Assembly: GCF_028583545.1 (NCBI RefSeq)
Contig: NZ_CP087106.1
Coordinates: forward strand, 5,191,001 to 5,255,000
Origin: Methylobacterium sp. NMS14P
Lineage (GTDB): Bacteria; Pseudomonadota; Alphaproteobacteria; Rhizobiales; Beijerinckiaceae
DNA: 64,000 nucleotides
Direction of reading: 5' to 3'
The position numbers and the translations under genes were made by a program. The notes below the pieces were generated by a model. It worked only from the letters and a program-made list of their open reading frames with translations, had not been told where the DNA came from and made no database searches. Below, one piece after another: positions 26,464 to 35,969 of the stretch; the first letter of the stretch is position 1; every line of letters begins with the position of its first letter.

Positions 26464-26661
26464 TCAGTCTGCCGGATCGGGCTCGTCCCGCTCCAGGCGG
26501 TGGCCCTCGTGCCGCTCGGCCTCCAGGGCCTTGCGGCGCTGCTGGAGGGTCTTGGCCTTCTTCGGCTGCCCGAAGGCGATGCGGTTGGACTCGGCCTTCG
26601 CGTCGGCCTCGGCCCGGGCCTTCGCCTTGCGGACCTGACGCAGGTTGATGATCTCGGCCAT
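26464..26661 (-). CDS. DUF4169 family protein
   Basis: 65 residues, highly charged: begins MAEIINLRQVRKAKARAEAD and continues with alternating Lys/Arg/Ala/Glu, ending acidic. Matches DUF4169, a short helical protein of alphaproteobacteria with no known role. It lies 59 nt after fumC in the same direction, the usual neighbourhood. Confidence 0.88.
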   Translation of the reverse strand: MAEIINLRQVRKAKARAEADAKAESNRIAFGQPKKAKTLQQRRKALEAERHEGHRLERDEPDPAD

Positions 26662-26720
26662 GGATCGTCTCCCGGCAATGGCGGCCGGCGCGGGACATCC
26701 GCGCCGGCCGAGTCGCGAAA

Positions 26721-28130
26721 TCAGTCGGCGCTCGGCGCCAGCATGGTCTCCGGCCGGACCACGCGCTCGAACTCCTCCTCGGTCACGTAGCCGAGGCGCA
26801 GCGCCTCCTCCTTGAGGGTCGTGCCGTTCTTGTGCGCGGTCTTGGCGATCTCGGCGGCCTTGTCGTAGCCGATCGAGGGGGCGAGCGCGGTCACCAGCAT
26901 GAGCGAGCGGCTCATCAGGTCGGCGATCTTGTCCTCGTTGGCCTTGATGCCGACGACGCAATTGTCGGTGAAGCTCACCGCCGCGTCGGCGAGCAGGCGG
27001 ATCGACTGCAGCACCGCGTTGGCGATCACCGGCTTGAACACGTTGAGCTCGAAATTGCCCTGGGAGCCGGCGAAGCTCACCGTGGTGCCGTTGCCGATCA
27101 CCTGGGCGCAGACCATCGTCAGGGCCTCGCACTGGGTCGGGTTGACCTTGCCGGGCATGATCGACGAGCCGGGCTCGTTCTCGGGCAGCGACAGCTCGCC
27201 GAGGCCCGAGCGCGGGCCCGAGCCGAGGAAGCGGATGTCCTGCGCGATCTTGAACAGGCCGGCGGCGAGCGCCGACAGCGCGCCCTGCGTGAACACGAGG
27301 GCGTCGTGGGTGGCCAGCGCCTCGAACTTGTTCTCGGCCGACGTGAACGGCAGGCCGGTCAGCTCGGCGACCTTGGCGGCGAAGCGCTCGGCGAATTCCG
27401 GATGGGCGTTGAGGCCGGTGCCGACCGCGGTGCCGCCCTGGGCGAGCGCCAGCACCCCCGGCAGGGTCGCGGCGACCCGCGAGCCGCCGAGCGCGACCTG
27501 CGCGACGTAGCCGGAGAATTCCTGGCCGAGCGAGACCGGCGTCGCGTCCTGCAGGTGGGTGCGGCCGATCTTGACGATCGCGTCGAACGCCTTGGCCTTG
27601 GCGTCGAGCGCCGCGTGCAGGTGGCTGAGCGCCGGCAGCAGACGTCCCTGGATCTCGCGGGCCACCGCGATGTGCATGGCGGTGGGGAAGGTGTCGTTGG
27701 AGGACTGGCCGCGGTTGCAATGGTCGTTCGGGTGGACCGGAGACTTGCCGCCGCGCTGCCCGCCCAGGCGCTCGTTGGCGAGGCTGGCGATCACCTCGTT
27801 GGCGTTCATGTTCGACTGCGTGCCCGAGCCGGTCTGGTAGATGACGAGCGGGAACTCGTCGTCGTGGCGGCCCTCCACCACCTCGGCGGCCGAGGCCGCG
27901 ATGGCGTCGGCGAGCTTCGCGTCGAGGGCGCCGAGATCCTTGTTCACCAGGGCGGCGGCCTGCTTCACCACCCCGAGGGCGTGGACCAGCGGCGCCGGCA
28001 TCCGGTCGGTGCCGATCTTGAAGTTCTGGATCGAGCGCTGCGTCTGCGCGCCCCAGTAACGGTGGGCCGGGACCTCGATCGGACCGAAGGTGTCGGACTC
28101 GGTGCGGGTGGCGGTCTCGGTGGGCGACAT
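26721..28130 (-). CDS. fumC: Class II fumarate hydratase FumC
   Basis: TCA-cycle enzyme interconverting fumarate and malate; no iron-sulfur cluster. 469 residues. Motifs: [14 protein letters not shown], the [20 protein letters not shown] region split over two strands, [16 protein letters not shown], and the superfamily signature [13 protein letters not shown] with the catalytic Ser. ATG 28130 gives [20 protein letters not shown]. Divergent from the P450 gene across 121 nt. Confidence 0.97.
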   Translation of the reverse strand: MSPTETATRTESDTFGPIEVPAHRYWGAQTQRSIQNFKIGTDRMPAPLVHALGVVKQAAALVNKDLGALDAKLADAIAASAAEVVEGRHDDEFPLVIYQTGSGTQSNMNANEVIASLANERLGGQRGGKSPVHPNDHCNRGQSSNDTFPTAMHIAVAREIQGRLLPALSHLHAALDAKAKAFDAIVKIGRTHLQDATPVSLGQEFSGYVAQVALGGSRVAATLPGVLALAQGGTAVGTGLNAHPEFAERFAAKVAELTGLPFTSAENKFEALATHDALVFTQGALSALAAGLFKIAQDIRFLGSGPRSGLGELSLPENEPGSSIMPGKVNPTQCEALTMVCAQVIGNGTTVSFAGSQGNFELNVFKPVIANAVLQSIRLLADAAVSFTDNCVVGIKANEDKIADLMSRSLMLVTALAPSIGYDKAAEIAKTAHKNGTTLKEEALRLGYVTEEEFERVVRPETMLAPSAD

Positions 28131-28251
28131 CGTGGCCTCTACGTCTGGTGCAGTGCGGTGCCTACTTAAATGAGGCGCGGGTGAATCGCGATGCCGGTTT
28201 TCCCGGCGCGCCGACAAGGGCGGGGCTCTGTTCCCGCCGGACAAGGAGCCG

Positions 28252-29646
28252 ATGAGCGCGACGATCGATCTCTCCGAGCCGAAGGCCGCCACCCGGTTCC
28301 GCCCGACCGTACCGCCTCCGCTGAGGGAGCCGCTCGGCCTGTTCGAGTTCCTGCGCGCGGCGCGGAAGAACCCGATCACCACCTGGATGGACGCGCATTT
28401 CAAGCTGCCGGTGGTGGCCGCCGAGGGCGCGATGGGCCGCATCACCCTGGTGAGCGACCCGGCGCTGATCCGCTACCTCCTCATCGAGAACCCCGACGGC
28501 TACCGCAAGGACGACCTCCAGCGCCGCGTGCTCGCCCCCGGGCTCGGCAACGGCCTGCTCAGCGCCGAGGGCGACGAGTGGCGGCTCCAGCGCCGGACGC
28601 TGGCGCCGATCTTCAACGCCCGCACGGTCCAGGGCTTCTCCGACGCGATGAACGCCGCCGGCGCGCGCCTCGGCCGGCGCCTCGTCCGCCGCGACGGCAA
28701 GCCGGTCGACGTCGCCCTTGAGATGACCCGCGTCACCCTCGACGTGCTGGAGCGGACGATCTTCACGCAGGGATTGCCGAGCGATCCCGACGCCCTGGGC
28801 CGCGCCATCACGCGCTTCCTGGAGGCCGTCGGGCCGATCGACCCCCTCGACGTGTTCGGCGTGCCCGACTTCGTGCCGCGGATCGGCCGCCTGCGGGCGC
28901 GTCCGGCGGGCCGCTTCTTCGCCGAGGTGGTCGACGAGCTCATCGCCCGGCGCAAGGCGCTGATGGCGGGGGGCGAGGCGCCGCGCGACCTGCTGACGCT
29001 GCTGCTCGCCGCGCAGGATCCCGAGACCGGCAACGGGCTCTCCGATCTCGCCGTGAAGGCCAACATCGTCACCTTCATCGCCGCCGGCCACGAGACCACG
29101 GCCAATTCCCTGACCTGGGCGCTCTACTGCCTGTCGCAGGATCCCGCCGCGCAGGCGCGGGTCGAGGCCGAGGTCGACGCGGCCGGGCCGGGGGATTTCG
29201 CCGTCGAGCGCCTGCCCTTCACCCGGGCGGTGATCGAGGAGGCGATGCGCCTGTTCCCGCCGGTCCCGTTCCTCAGCCGGCAGGCGGTCCGCGACGACCG
29301 GCTCGGCCGGATCAAGGTGCCGCGGGGCTCGCTGGTGATGGTGGCGCCCTGGGTGCTCCACCGCCACCGGCTGCTCTGGGACGACCCGGAGGCCTTCGTG
29401 CCGGAGCGGTTCCTGCCCGGGAACCGGGACGCGATCCCGCGCTTCGCCTACCTGCCGTTCGGGGCCGGCCCGCGGGTCTGCATCGGCCAGAGCTTCTCGA
29501 TCCAGGAGGCGGTGATCGTGCTGGCCCACGTGGTCCGGGCGGTGCGCTTCCGGCTGACGGCGGATCACCCGCCGGTCACGCCGCTCCACCGAGTGACGCT
29601 CCGGCCGGAGCACGGGCTGCGCATGGAGGCGACGGCGCGGGGCTAG
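28252..29646 (+). CDS. Cytochrome P450 monooxygenase
   Basis: 464 residues, soluble, no membrane anchor. The I-helix oxygen-activation motif [10 protein letters not shown], the ExxR pair in [10 protein letters not shown], and the heme ligand region [15 protein letters not shown] with Cys410 are intact. The pattern resembles the CYP4/CYP102-like fatty-acid group more than class I P450cam types (inference). No ferredoxin or reductase is adjacent, so electrons must come from elsewhere. AAGGAG stands 3 nt before ATG 28252. The gene sits between fumC and sspB, which are usually close in relatives. Confidence 0.93.
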   Translation: MSATIDLSEPKAATRFRPTVPPPLREPLGLFEFLRAARKNPITTWMDAHFKLPVVAAEGAMGRITLVSDPALIRYLLIENPDGYRKDDLQRRVLAPGLGNGLLSAEGDEWRLQRRTLAPIFNARTVQGFSDAMNAAGARLGRRLVRRDGKPVDVALEMTRVTLDVLERTIFTQGLPSDPDALGRAITRFLEAVGPIDPLDVFGVPDFVPRIGRLRARPAGRFFAEVVDELIARRKALMAGGEAPRDLLTLLLAAQDPETGNGLSDLAVKANIVTFIAAGHETTANSLTWALYCLSQDPAAQARVEAEVDAAGPGDFAVERLPFTRAVIEEAMRLFPPVPFLSRQAVRDDRLGRIKVPRGSLVMVAPWVLHRHRLLWDDPEAFVPERFLPGNRDAIPRFAYLPFGAGPRVCIGQSFSIQEAVIVLAHVVRAVRFRLTADHPPVTPLHRVTLRPEHGLRMEATARG

Positions 29647-29777
29647 TCGCCCCGCCGCGCTTCGAGCCTGCGCGTGTTGCGGTCGTGGATCCGGCTCGCG
29701 ATCCGGACACCGACGAGGATCGTCGCCGACATGGCGAGGGCCAGCGCGGGGATCTGGTCGGCATAAGCTTGGGTCAT
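29643..29777 (-). CDS. 44-residue single-pass membrane protein
   Basis: Begins MTQAYADQIPALALAMSATI and has one hydrophobic segment (IPALALAMSATILVGVRIA) followed by a basic cytoplasmic tail ([14 protein letters not shown]). Its stop overlaps the P450 stop by 3 nt in convergent orientation. It starts 4 nt after the next upstream gene on the same strand. Function unknown. Confidence 0.5.
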   Translation of the reverse strand: MTQAYADQIPALALAMSATILVGVRIASRIHDRNTRRLEARRGD

Positions 29778-29781
29778 GCGA

Positions 29782-30042
29782 TCAATCCTCCGGACGCCGG
29801 AATCTGATCATGATCTGACCCATCGGATGTAGGACGATCGCCGCGATCAGCGAAGTCCGGCCGCCATCGGCGAACAGATCCAGACGCCGCCGCGCCAGGG
29901 GATCGATGACCGCGATGCCGACCGCCGCGATGGCCGGCGGGCTCAGCAGGGTCGCGGCTCGCTCGAGACCCTCGCTGCAGCGCTCGGCGCGATGCTCCCG
30001 CCCACTCGCCGACCGCACCGGCGGCGCGACCGTGCCGTCCAC
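29782..30042 (-). CDS. Small hypothetical membrane protein
   Basis: 86 residues from GTG 30042. One or two hydrophobic segments (LLSPPAIAAVGIAVIDPL and TSLIAAIVLHPMGQIMI). Not recognised. It lies 39 nt after sspB and is tightly followed by the 44-residue membrane protein, so the three could form one transcript. Moderate confidence because codon choice is not decisive and the start is GTG. Confidence 0.45.
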   Translation of the reverse strand: MDGTVAPPVRSASGREHRAERCSEGLERAATLLSPPAIAAVGIAVIDPLARRRLDLFADGGRTSLIAAIVLHPMGQIMIRFRRPED

Positions 30043-30081
30043 CGCTCGAACCCCCAGCTATCGCGCCGGCCCGGGGAGAGT

Positions 30082-30708
30082 TCAGCTCTTCTTGCGGAAG
30101 GCGTCCAGGCTCACGACCTCGGCGCTGCCCTCCTCGCCCTCCTTCTTGGCGGCGGGGCGGGGGGCCTTCTCGTCGGACGTGCCGGCGGCCTTCTCGCCCT
30201 GGGCGGCGGGCGCGGGAAGCCCCTTCGGCGCGCTCGCGCCGATCGTGGCGAGACCGGCGCTCTTGGGCCGCACCTCGCCGGGTTCCGAGCCGGCCCCGCG
30301 GGGACCGGGCTTGGCCGGGGCGGCGTTCGCCTCCTCGGGGGTCTCGCCGGCCTCGCTGAGGTCGAACTTCAGGCCGAACTGCACGGAGGGGTCGAAGAAG
30401 CCCGACAGGGCGTCGAACGGCACCAGCAGGCGCTCCGGCACGCCCGAGAAGGACAGGCCGACCTCGAAGGCGTGCTCGGTGACGTTGAGGTCCCAGAACT
30501 GGTGCTGCAGGACGATGGTCATGTCCTGCGGGTACTTCTCGCGCAGGGCCTGCGACATCCGCACGCCGGGGGCTTCCGTCCGGAACGAGACGTAGAAATG
30601 GTGCTCGCCCATCAGCCCCTCGCGGGCCGCGTCGGTCAGCACCTTGCGCACCACGCCGCGCAGGGCGTCCTGTACCAGGAGATCGTAGCGGATCAGGTCG
30701 TCTGCCAT
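30082..30708 (-). CDS. sspB: SspB-family ClpXP adaptor
   Basis: 208 residues. The alphaproteobacterial SspB-like fold occupies about residues 1-125 (DLIRYDLLVQDALRGVVRKV, then LREKYPQDMTIVLQHQFWDL, FEVGLSFSGVPERLLVPFDA). It tethers ssrA-tagged proteins to ClpX. The rest is a proline/alanine/lysine-rich linker ending EVVSLDAFRKKS, which matches the ClpX-binding tail layout. Strikingly, the ssrA (tmRNA) gene encoding the tag it recognises lies directly upstream on the same strand. Confidence 0.92.
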   Translation of the reverse strand: MADDLIRYDLLVQDALRGVVRKVLTDAAREGLMGEHHFYVSFRTEAPGVRMSQALREKYPQDMTIVLQHQFWDLNVTEHAFEVGLSFSGVPERLLVPFDALSGFFDPSVQFGLKFDLSEAGETPEEANAAPAKPGPRGAGSEPGEVRPKSAGLATIGASAPKGLPAPAAQGEKAAGTSDEKAPRPAAKKEGEEGSAEVVSLDAFRKKS

Positions 30709-30764
30709 CTGCGGTCGCGCTCTAGCCCGGTCTGCCCGGCGCCCCGCCGCGGATGGCCGGACCG

Positions 30765-31082
30765 AGGACTTGAAGTGGAGGCTTCTGTTGCCAGGCGCCT
30801 CCGAACCCCGCCTATGCGGTGCTACCCGCGAGGACTTCAGGTCGGTATTGGGGACCGCTTACGCGGCCACCGCCACCGGAGCAAAGTTGTCGTTGGCAAC
30901 TATTGCGAAGGCCCGATAACGGCGGAACCATGCCGAGCGAAAGTCCAACCTTTACGCCCTCGTCGATCCTACTTCGCCCCCGCCGAAGCCCAGGCGCCGG
31001 GCATGCACCTTGCGGCAGCATGTCCTGGGCTCGGGTGGAGGCGCCGGGTACCGCCCCCGGGTCCGATAGGTTTATTGCGAAG
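30765..31082 (-). ncRNA. ssrA: Two-piece permuted tmRNA (alpha type)
   Basis: Read on the minus strand, the acceptor piece comes first: a T-arm CCGGG/CCCGG (31044-31060), then CGCCTCC-ACC at 31043-31034. The coding piece follows, beginning GGGGGCGAAGTAGGATCGACG minus its last base at 30981. GGGGGCG pairs with CGCCTCC to rebuild the acceptor stem. The tag frame at 30897-30859 reads ANDNFAPVAVAA and stop. A GGAGGC/GCCTCC hairpin closes the 3' end near 30780-30800. The outer ends are approximate. Partner genes: sspB directly downstream. Confidence 0.95.
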
Positions 31083-31146
31083 AACGTTTATCGCCATAGC
31101 CGGCCTCGCGACCGGCTCGTGAGATATAGAGGGGATCGGTCCGGTT

Positions 31147-32004
31147 TTGAAGCCCGATCGTGTCGCGCCGCTGTCTCATTTGGAGCCTCGGGGCGAGGCT
31201 GTTGCCGGAAGTGCGCAGTCGCGCGCCGCCGCCGCCGATGAGCGGGGCCCGCTCGCGCGCGTCTGGGCCGCGACGTGGCGGCTCGGCGCCCTGGTCGCCC
31301 TCGTGGTCGTCTATCTCGGCGCGGCGAGCCTGCTGTCGCTCGCCACGGTGCGCGTCGGCTTCGACCTGTGGAGCGGGATCGACCCGTTCCTGCCCCCCGA
31401 GCGGCGCCCGTTCCTGGGCGCGGTGGAGCTCGCCCACCGGGCCTTCGCGATCGACGCCCTGCGCCAGGTCTACCTCGCCGCCCTGGTGCTCGGCGGCGCG
31501 TGGTGGCGCGACCGGGCCGGCTGGCGGCGGCGCCTCGCCCTCGACCGCGAGCGGCCGAACGGGATGCGGCCGGTCGCGCTGCTCGGCCTGCTCCTGGTCT
31601 GGCCCGTGCTGCACATCGCCTGGGTCACCGGCACGGCGGAGCTGTTCGGCGCGAGCTTCGGCCAGCACGTGCGGCTGTCGCCGTTCATGAGCCAGGCCGC
31701 GGTCGCGGCGTGGCTCGTCTATCTGGCGATCCTGGCGCCGGTGGCCGAGGAGCTGCTGCTGCGCGGCGAGGCCTTCGCCCGCGCCCGGGCGGCCGTCGGG
31801 CCCGCCGGGGCGATCCTGGTCACCGCGCTCGTCTTCGCCGCCGCCCACATCTCGTCCTGGGGTCTCGCCAGGCCGGTCTCGCTGCTGCCCCTCGCCCTGG
31901 CGCTGGGCTGGCTGCGCTGGCGGACCGGCCGGCTCTGGCCCGGCATCGCCCTGCACGGCTGGTCGAACCTCGCTTTGGTGACCTACCTGCTCTGGCCGGC
32001 GTGA
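31147..32004 (+). CDS. CPBP-family intramembrane metalloprotease
   Basis: 285 residues with about seven membrane helices. The Abi/CPBP motifs are present: EELLLRGEAF (motif 1, glutamate pair), FAAAHISSW (motif 2, His) and HGWSNLALV (motif 3, His/Asn). Relatives cleave prenylated or membrane substrates; this one's substrate is unknown. The start appears to be TTG 31147, since the first 40 residues are non-membrane and the next ATGs lie inside helices. Divergent from ssrA. Confidence 0.88.
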   Translation: MKPDRVAPLSHLEPRGEAVAGSAQSRAAAADERGPLARVWAATWRLGALVALVVVYLGAASLLSLATVRVGFDLWSGIDPFLPPERRPFLGAVELAHRAFAIDALRQVYLAALVLGGAWWRDRAGWRRRLALDRERPNGMRPVALLGLLLVWPVLHIAWVTGTAELFGASFGQHVRLSPFMSQAAVAAWLVYLAILAPVAEELLLRGEAFARARAAVGPAGAILVTALVFAAAHISSWGLARPVSLLPLALALGWLRWRTGRLWPGIALHGWSNLALVTYLLWPA

Positions 32005-32130
32005 GGGCCTGTCCGGGGGGGGGAGGGCGCCGGTCGGACGCCGCACCCGGACGGGCTCCCGGCGCGACGGCGGTGGACATGTCGCGGCGGCGCGCTTGCC
32101 GGCCGGCGCGCCGGCGCGCAGGAATGGGCG

Positions 32131-32925
32131 ATGGACGCTTACCACGACCTGCTCCGGCGCATCCTCGACGCGGGCGTCGCCAAGGACGACCGCACCGGGA
32201 CCGGCACGCTCTCGGTCTTCGGCCACCAGATGCGCTTCGACCTGTCGGCGGGCTTCCCGCTGGTCACCACGAAGCGGCTGCACCTGCGCTCGATCATCCA
32301 CGAGCTGCTCTGGTTCCTGGCCGGCGACACCAACGTGGCCGCGCTGAAGGCGAACGGCGTGACGATCTGGGACGAGTGGGCCGACGCGAACGGCGATCTC
32401 GGCCCGGTCTACGGCCGGCAGTGGCGCTCGTGGGAGAAGCCCGGGGGCGGCACGGTCGACCAGATCGCCTGGGTGCTCGACGAGATCCGGCGCAACCCCG
32501 ATTCCCGCCGCCTGATCGTCTCGGCCTGGAACCCGGCCGACCTCGACCGGATGGCGCTCGCGCCCTGCCACTGCCTGTTCCAGTTCTACGTCAGCGAGGG
32601 GCGGCTCTCCTGCCAGCTCTACCAGCGCTCGGCGGACGCCTTCCTGGGCGTGCCCTTCAACATCGCGAGCTACGCGCTCCTGACCCACATGATCGCCCAG
32701 GTCACCGGCCTCGGGGTCGGCGACTTCGTCCACACCTTCGGCGACGCGCATCTCTACCGAAATCATATGGAGCAGACCCGGACCCTGCTGGCCCGGGAGC
32801 CGCGTCCGCTGCCGCAGCTGCGGCTCAACCCGGAGGTCCGCGACCTCTTCGCCTTCCGGTACGAGGACATCGCCATCACGGGCTACGAGCCGCATCCCGC
32901 CATCGCCGCCCCGGTGGCGGTATGA
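32131..32925 (+). CDS. thyA: Thymidylate synthase ThyA
   Basis: Methylates dUMP to dTMP using methylene-tetrahydrofolate and releases dihydrofolate. 264 residues, the normal short form. Signatures are [20 protein letters not shown] split over a strand, [16 protein letters not shown], the catalytic Cys in [12 protein letters not shown], and [14 protein letters not shown]. The stop overlaps the folA start (ATGA), a classic coupling since DHFR recycles the dihydrofolate made here. Confidence 0.98.
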   Translation: MDAYHDLLRRILDAGVAKDDRTGTGTLSVFGHQMRFDLSAGFPLVTTKRLHLRSIIHELLWFLAGDTNVAALKANGVTIWDEWADANGDLGPVYGRQWRSWEKPGGGTVDQIAWVLDEIRRNPDSRRLIVSAWNPADLDRMALAPCHCLFQFYVSEGRLSCQLYQRSADAFLGVPFNIASYALLTHMIAQVTGLGVGDFVHTFGDAHLYRNHMEQTRTLLAREPRPLPQLRLNPEVRDLFAFRYEDIAITGYEPHPAIAAPVAV

Positions 32926-33410
32926 GCCCCCTCGTCTCCCTGGTCGCCGCCGTCGCCCGCAACGGCGTGATCGGCCGCGACAACGGGCTCGCCTGGCGTC
33001 TCTCCAGCGATCTCAAGCGCTTCAAGGCCCTGACCATGGGCAAGCCGATGCTGATGGGCCGGCGCACCTGGGACTCGATCGGCCGGCCGCTGCCGGGGCG
33101 CCGCACCCTGGTGCTCACCCGGGACACGGGCTTCCGCGCCGAGGGGGTCGAGACCGTCCACGACTGGGAATCCGCGCTGGCCGCCGCCGGGGCGGAGCTG
33201 ATGGTGGTCGGCGGTGCCGAGATCTACGCGCTCGCACTCCCGCACGCCGACCGGCTCCATCTCACCGAGGTCGAGGCGGAGCCCGCCGGCGACGTGCGAT
33301 TCCCCGCCTTCGACCGCGCCCGCTTCCGGGAGACGTTCCGCGAGGCGCACCCCGCGGGACCGCGGGACGAGCACGCCTTCGCCTTCGTCGACTGGGAGCG
33401 CGCACGCTGA
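32922..33410 (+). CDS. folA: Dihydrofolate reductase FolA
   Basis: Reduces dihydrofolate to tetrahydrofolate with NADPH. 162 residues. Motifs: [28 protein letters not shown] across the folate site, [21 protein letters not shown] and [14 protein letters not shown] (NADPH site). ATG 32922 overlaps the thyA stop, so translation is coupled. The trimethoprim target. A 282-nt gap without a visible gene separates it from hflK. Confidence 0.97.
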   Translation: MSPLVSLVAAVARNGVIGRDNGLAWRLSSDLKRFKALTMGKPMLMGRRTWDSIGRPLPGRRTLVLTRDTGFRAEGVETVHDWESALAAAGAELMVVGGAEIYALALPHADRLHLTEVEAEPAGDVRFPAFDRARFRETFREAHPAGPRDEHAFAFVDWERAR

Positions 33411-33692
33411 GGCGCGCCGCCGCATTTGCGTTCCGCGCCGCGCATGCCCACCTGCCAGCCTTGACAGCACGGGGCGTGCGCCCGCAGGTGCCTGACAGGT
33501 GCGCGCGCTCACGCCGGGCCTGCACATCCTGCGGGAAGATGCGCGTGCGGGCTCTCGAGGCCTCCAACCGGGTGCGGTCGCGGTGCGATCGGTCCGAATG
33601 GTCGGGACTAGGCGGGCGAGCGTGGCCGTTCAGGCAGGGGGCGCCGGCCGGGACGTGGGCCGGGCGCGGACAGGCAGGAGACGACGGCTAGG

Positions 33693-34883
33693 ATGCCTTG
33701 GAGCAATCAGAGCGGCGGCGGGGGCCCGTGGGGCCGGCCCGGCGGCAACGGCGGCGGTCCCTGGGGTGGTGGCGGTGGCGGCGGCGGGGGCAAGACGCCG
33801 CCGAACCTCGAGGATCTGCTCCGGCGCGGGCAGGATCGCCTGCGCGGCCTGATCCCGGGCGGCGGCGGCTCGGGCGGCGGCTACGGCGGCGGCGGCTCGA
33901 CCGGCGTCGGCGGCGGCCGCAGCGCGGCGGTCATCGCCGTCCTGGCCATCGCCATCTGGCTCGCCACCGGCTTCTACACCGTCTACCCCCGGCAGGTCGG
34001 CATCGAGACGATCTTCGGCCGCTACGTCGGCACCAAGGGCGAGGGCCTGCGCTACAACTTCCCCTATCCGATCGGCGGGGTGGTGAAGCCGGATGTCGGC
34101 TCCCAGAACTCGATCCAGATCGGCTTCCGCTCCGGCCCGAACGGCCAGGGCCGCACCCGCGACGTGCCGGACGAGAGCCTGATGCTCACCGGCGACGAGA
34201 ACATCGTCGACCTCGACTTCGAGGTGCAGTGGCGGGTCAACCCGCTGAAGGCCTCCGACTTCGTGTTCAATCTTCAGAACCCGGAGGGCACCATCAAGGC
34301 GATCTCCGAGAGCGCGATGCGCGAGGTGATCGGCCGCCGCAACATCCAGGCGATCCTCACCAACGAGCAGTCGAGCATCGCCCAGGAGGTGAAGGAGATG
34401 GTCCAGAAGGCGCTCGACGAGTACGGCGCCGGCGTGCGCATCGAGGTGGTGCAGCTCGTCTCGGTCAACCCGCCGCCGGAGGTGCGCCCCGCCTTCATCG
34501 ACGTGAACGCGGCCCAGCAGGACGCCGACACGGCGCAGAACGAGGCCAAGACCTACGCCAGCCGCGAAGTGCCGCAGGCCCGCGGTAAGGCGTCCCAGAT
34601 CGTCCAGCAGGCCGAGGCCTACCGGACGAAGGCGACCGCCGACGCCACCGGCCAGGCCGCGCGCTTCAGCGAGGTCTATGCCTCCTACAAGGCCGCCCCG
34701 GCGATCAGCCGCGAGCGGATCTTCCTGGAGACGATGGAGAAGGTCCTGGGCTCCGTGAACAAGGTGATCATCGACCAGAACGGGACGCAGCCCGGCGGCG
34801 CGACCGCGGCCGGCGTGCTGCCGGTCCTGCCGCTCTCCGAGTTCGGCGCCCGCGCCCAGACCCAGACGGGAGCCGCCCGATGA
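33693..34883 (+). CDS. hflK: FtsH protease modulator HflK
   Basis: 396 residues. A glycine-rich N-terminus (GGGGPWGRPGGNGGGPWGGG), one membrane helix (SAAVIAVLAIAIWLATGFYTV), then a periplasmic SPFH/band-7 domain (VYPRQVGIETIFGRYVGT to about residue 310). With HflC it forms the cage around FtsH in the inner membrane and limits access to membrane substrates. ATG 33693 follows AGG closely. The stop overlaps hflC by 4 nt. Confidence 0.96.
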   Translation: MPWSNQSGGGGPWGRPGGNGGGPWGGGGGGGGGKTPPNLEDLLRRGQDRLRGLIPGGGGSGGGYGGGGSTGVGGGRSAAVIAVLAIAIWLATGFYTVYPRQVGIETIFGRYVGTKGEGLRYNFPYPIGGVVKPDVGSQNSIQIGFRSGPNGQGRTRDVPDESLMLTGDENIVDLDFEVQWRVNPLKASDFVFNLQNPEGTIKAISESAMREVIGRRNIQAILTNEQSSIAQEVKEMVQKALDEYGAGVRIEVVQLVSVNPPPEVRPAFIDVNAAQQDADTAQNEAKTYASREVPQARGKASQIVQQAEAYRTKATADATGQAARFSEVYASYKAAPAISRERIFLETMEKVLGSVNKVIIDQNGTQPGGATAAGVLPVLPLSEFGARAQTQTGAAR

Positions 34884-35857
34884 AGCAGGCTCTCCGCACC
34901 GGCCTGATCGTGGTCGCGGCGATCGTCGCGATCGGCCTCTACGCCTCGATCTTCACCGTCGGCCAGATGCAGCAGGCGCTCGTCCTGCAGTTCGGCCGCG
35001 TCCGCGCCGTCCTCAACGCCACCGGCGAGGACAAGCCCGGCCTCTACTTCAAGATCCCGTTCATGGAGAACGTGGTCATCTTCGACAAGCGCGTCCTCGA
35101 CCTCGACCTGCCGGTGCAGACGGTGCTCACCGCCGACCGGCAGAACCTGGAGGTGGACGCCTTCGCGCGCTACCGGATCGTCGATCCGCTGCGCTTCTAC
35201 CAGGCGGTGGGCAATATCGGGCTGGCCAACCAGCGGCTCGCGAGCTTCGCCAATTCCGGCCTGCGCAACGTGCTCGCCCGCTCGACCCGCGACGCGATCG
35301 TGAAGACCGATCGCGGGCAACTGATGCACCAGATCCAGGAGGACGTGAACCGGCAGGCCAAGGCGCTCGGCATCGAGATCGTCGACCTGCGCATGACCCG
35401 CGTCGACCTGCCCGCGCAGAACTCGGCCGCCGTCTACCGGCGGATGAAGACCGAGCGCGAGCGCGAGGCCGCCGACATCCGCGCCAACGGCGATCAGATC
35501 GCCGCGACGATCCGCGCCAAGGCCGACCGCGAGGTCACGGTGATCCTCGCCGAGGCGACGCAGAAGTCCGAGCAGCTGCGCGGACAGGGTGACGCGGACA
35601 AGAACCGCATCCTCGCCGACGCGTTCGGCAAGGACGCGGACTTCTTCAGCTTCTACCGCTCGATGCAGGCCTACGAGAGCGGGCTGAAGGGATCCGACAC
35701 CCGCCTGGTGATCAGCCCGAACACGGACTTTTTCCGCTTCTTCAGCGATCCGCAGGGCCGGGCACCCGCCCCGGCGGCCCGCGGGCCGCGCGGACCGGCC
35801 GATCCGGGCGCCACCACCGGGTCGACGACCGGCTCCACGGCCGGGACGGCGCGCTGA
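34880..35857 (+). CDS. hflC: FtsH protease modulator HflC
   Basis: 325 residues. N-terminal membrane helix (LIVVAAIVAIGLYASIFTV), SPFH domain (GQMQQALVLQFGRVRAVL, DKRVLDLDLPVQTVLTADRQ), a long coiled-coil (KTEREREAADIRANGDQIAA) and a Ser/Thr/Gly/Pro-rich tail longer than in E. coli. Translationally coupled to hflK (ATGA). A DegP-type protease gene follows after 112 nt, a standard alphaproteobacterial arrangement for envelope quality control. Confidence 0.96.
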   Translation: MKQALRTGLIVVAAIVAIGLYASIFTVGQMQQALVLQFGRVRAVLNATGEDKPGLYFKIPFMENVVIFDKRVLDLDLPVQTVLTADRQNLEVDAFARYRIVDPLRFYQAVGNIGLANQRLASFANSGLRNVLARSTRDAIVKTDRGQLMHQIQEDVNRQAKALGIEIVDLRMTRVDLPAQNSAAVYRRMKTEREREAADIRANGDQIAATIRAKADREVTVILAEATQKSEQLRGQGDADKNRILADAFGKDADFFSFYRSMQAYESGLKGSDTRLVISPNTDFFRFFSDPQGRAPAPAARGPRGPADPGATTGSTTGSTAGTAR

Positions 35858-35969
35858 GGGGACCGTTGGCGCCCCGGCGCCCGGGGACTATCGTGCAGGA
35901 CAACCCGCGGGCGATCGGCCATCGGTCGAGGCCCGCGGGACCGGAAACGCGTTCTTGAAGAGGTCGACC

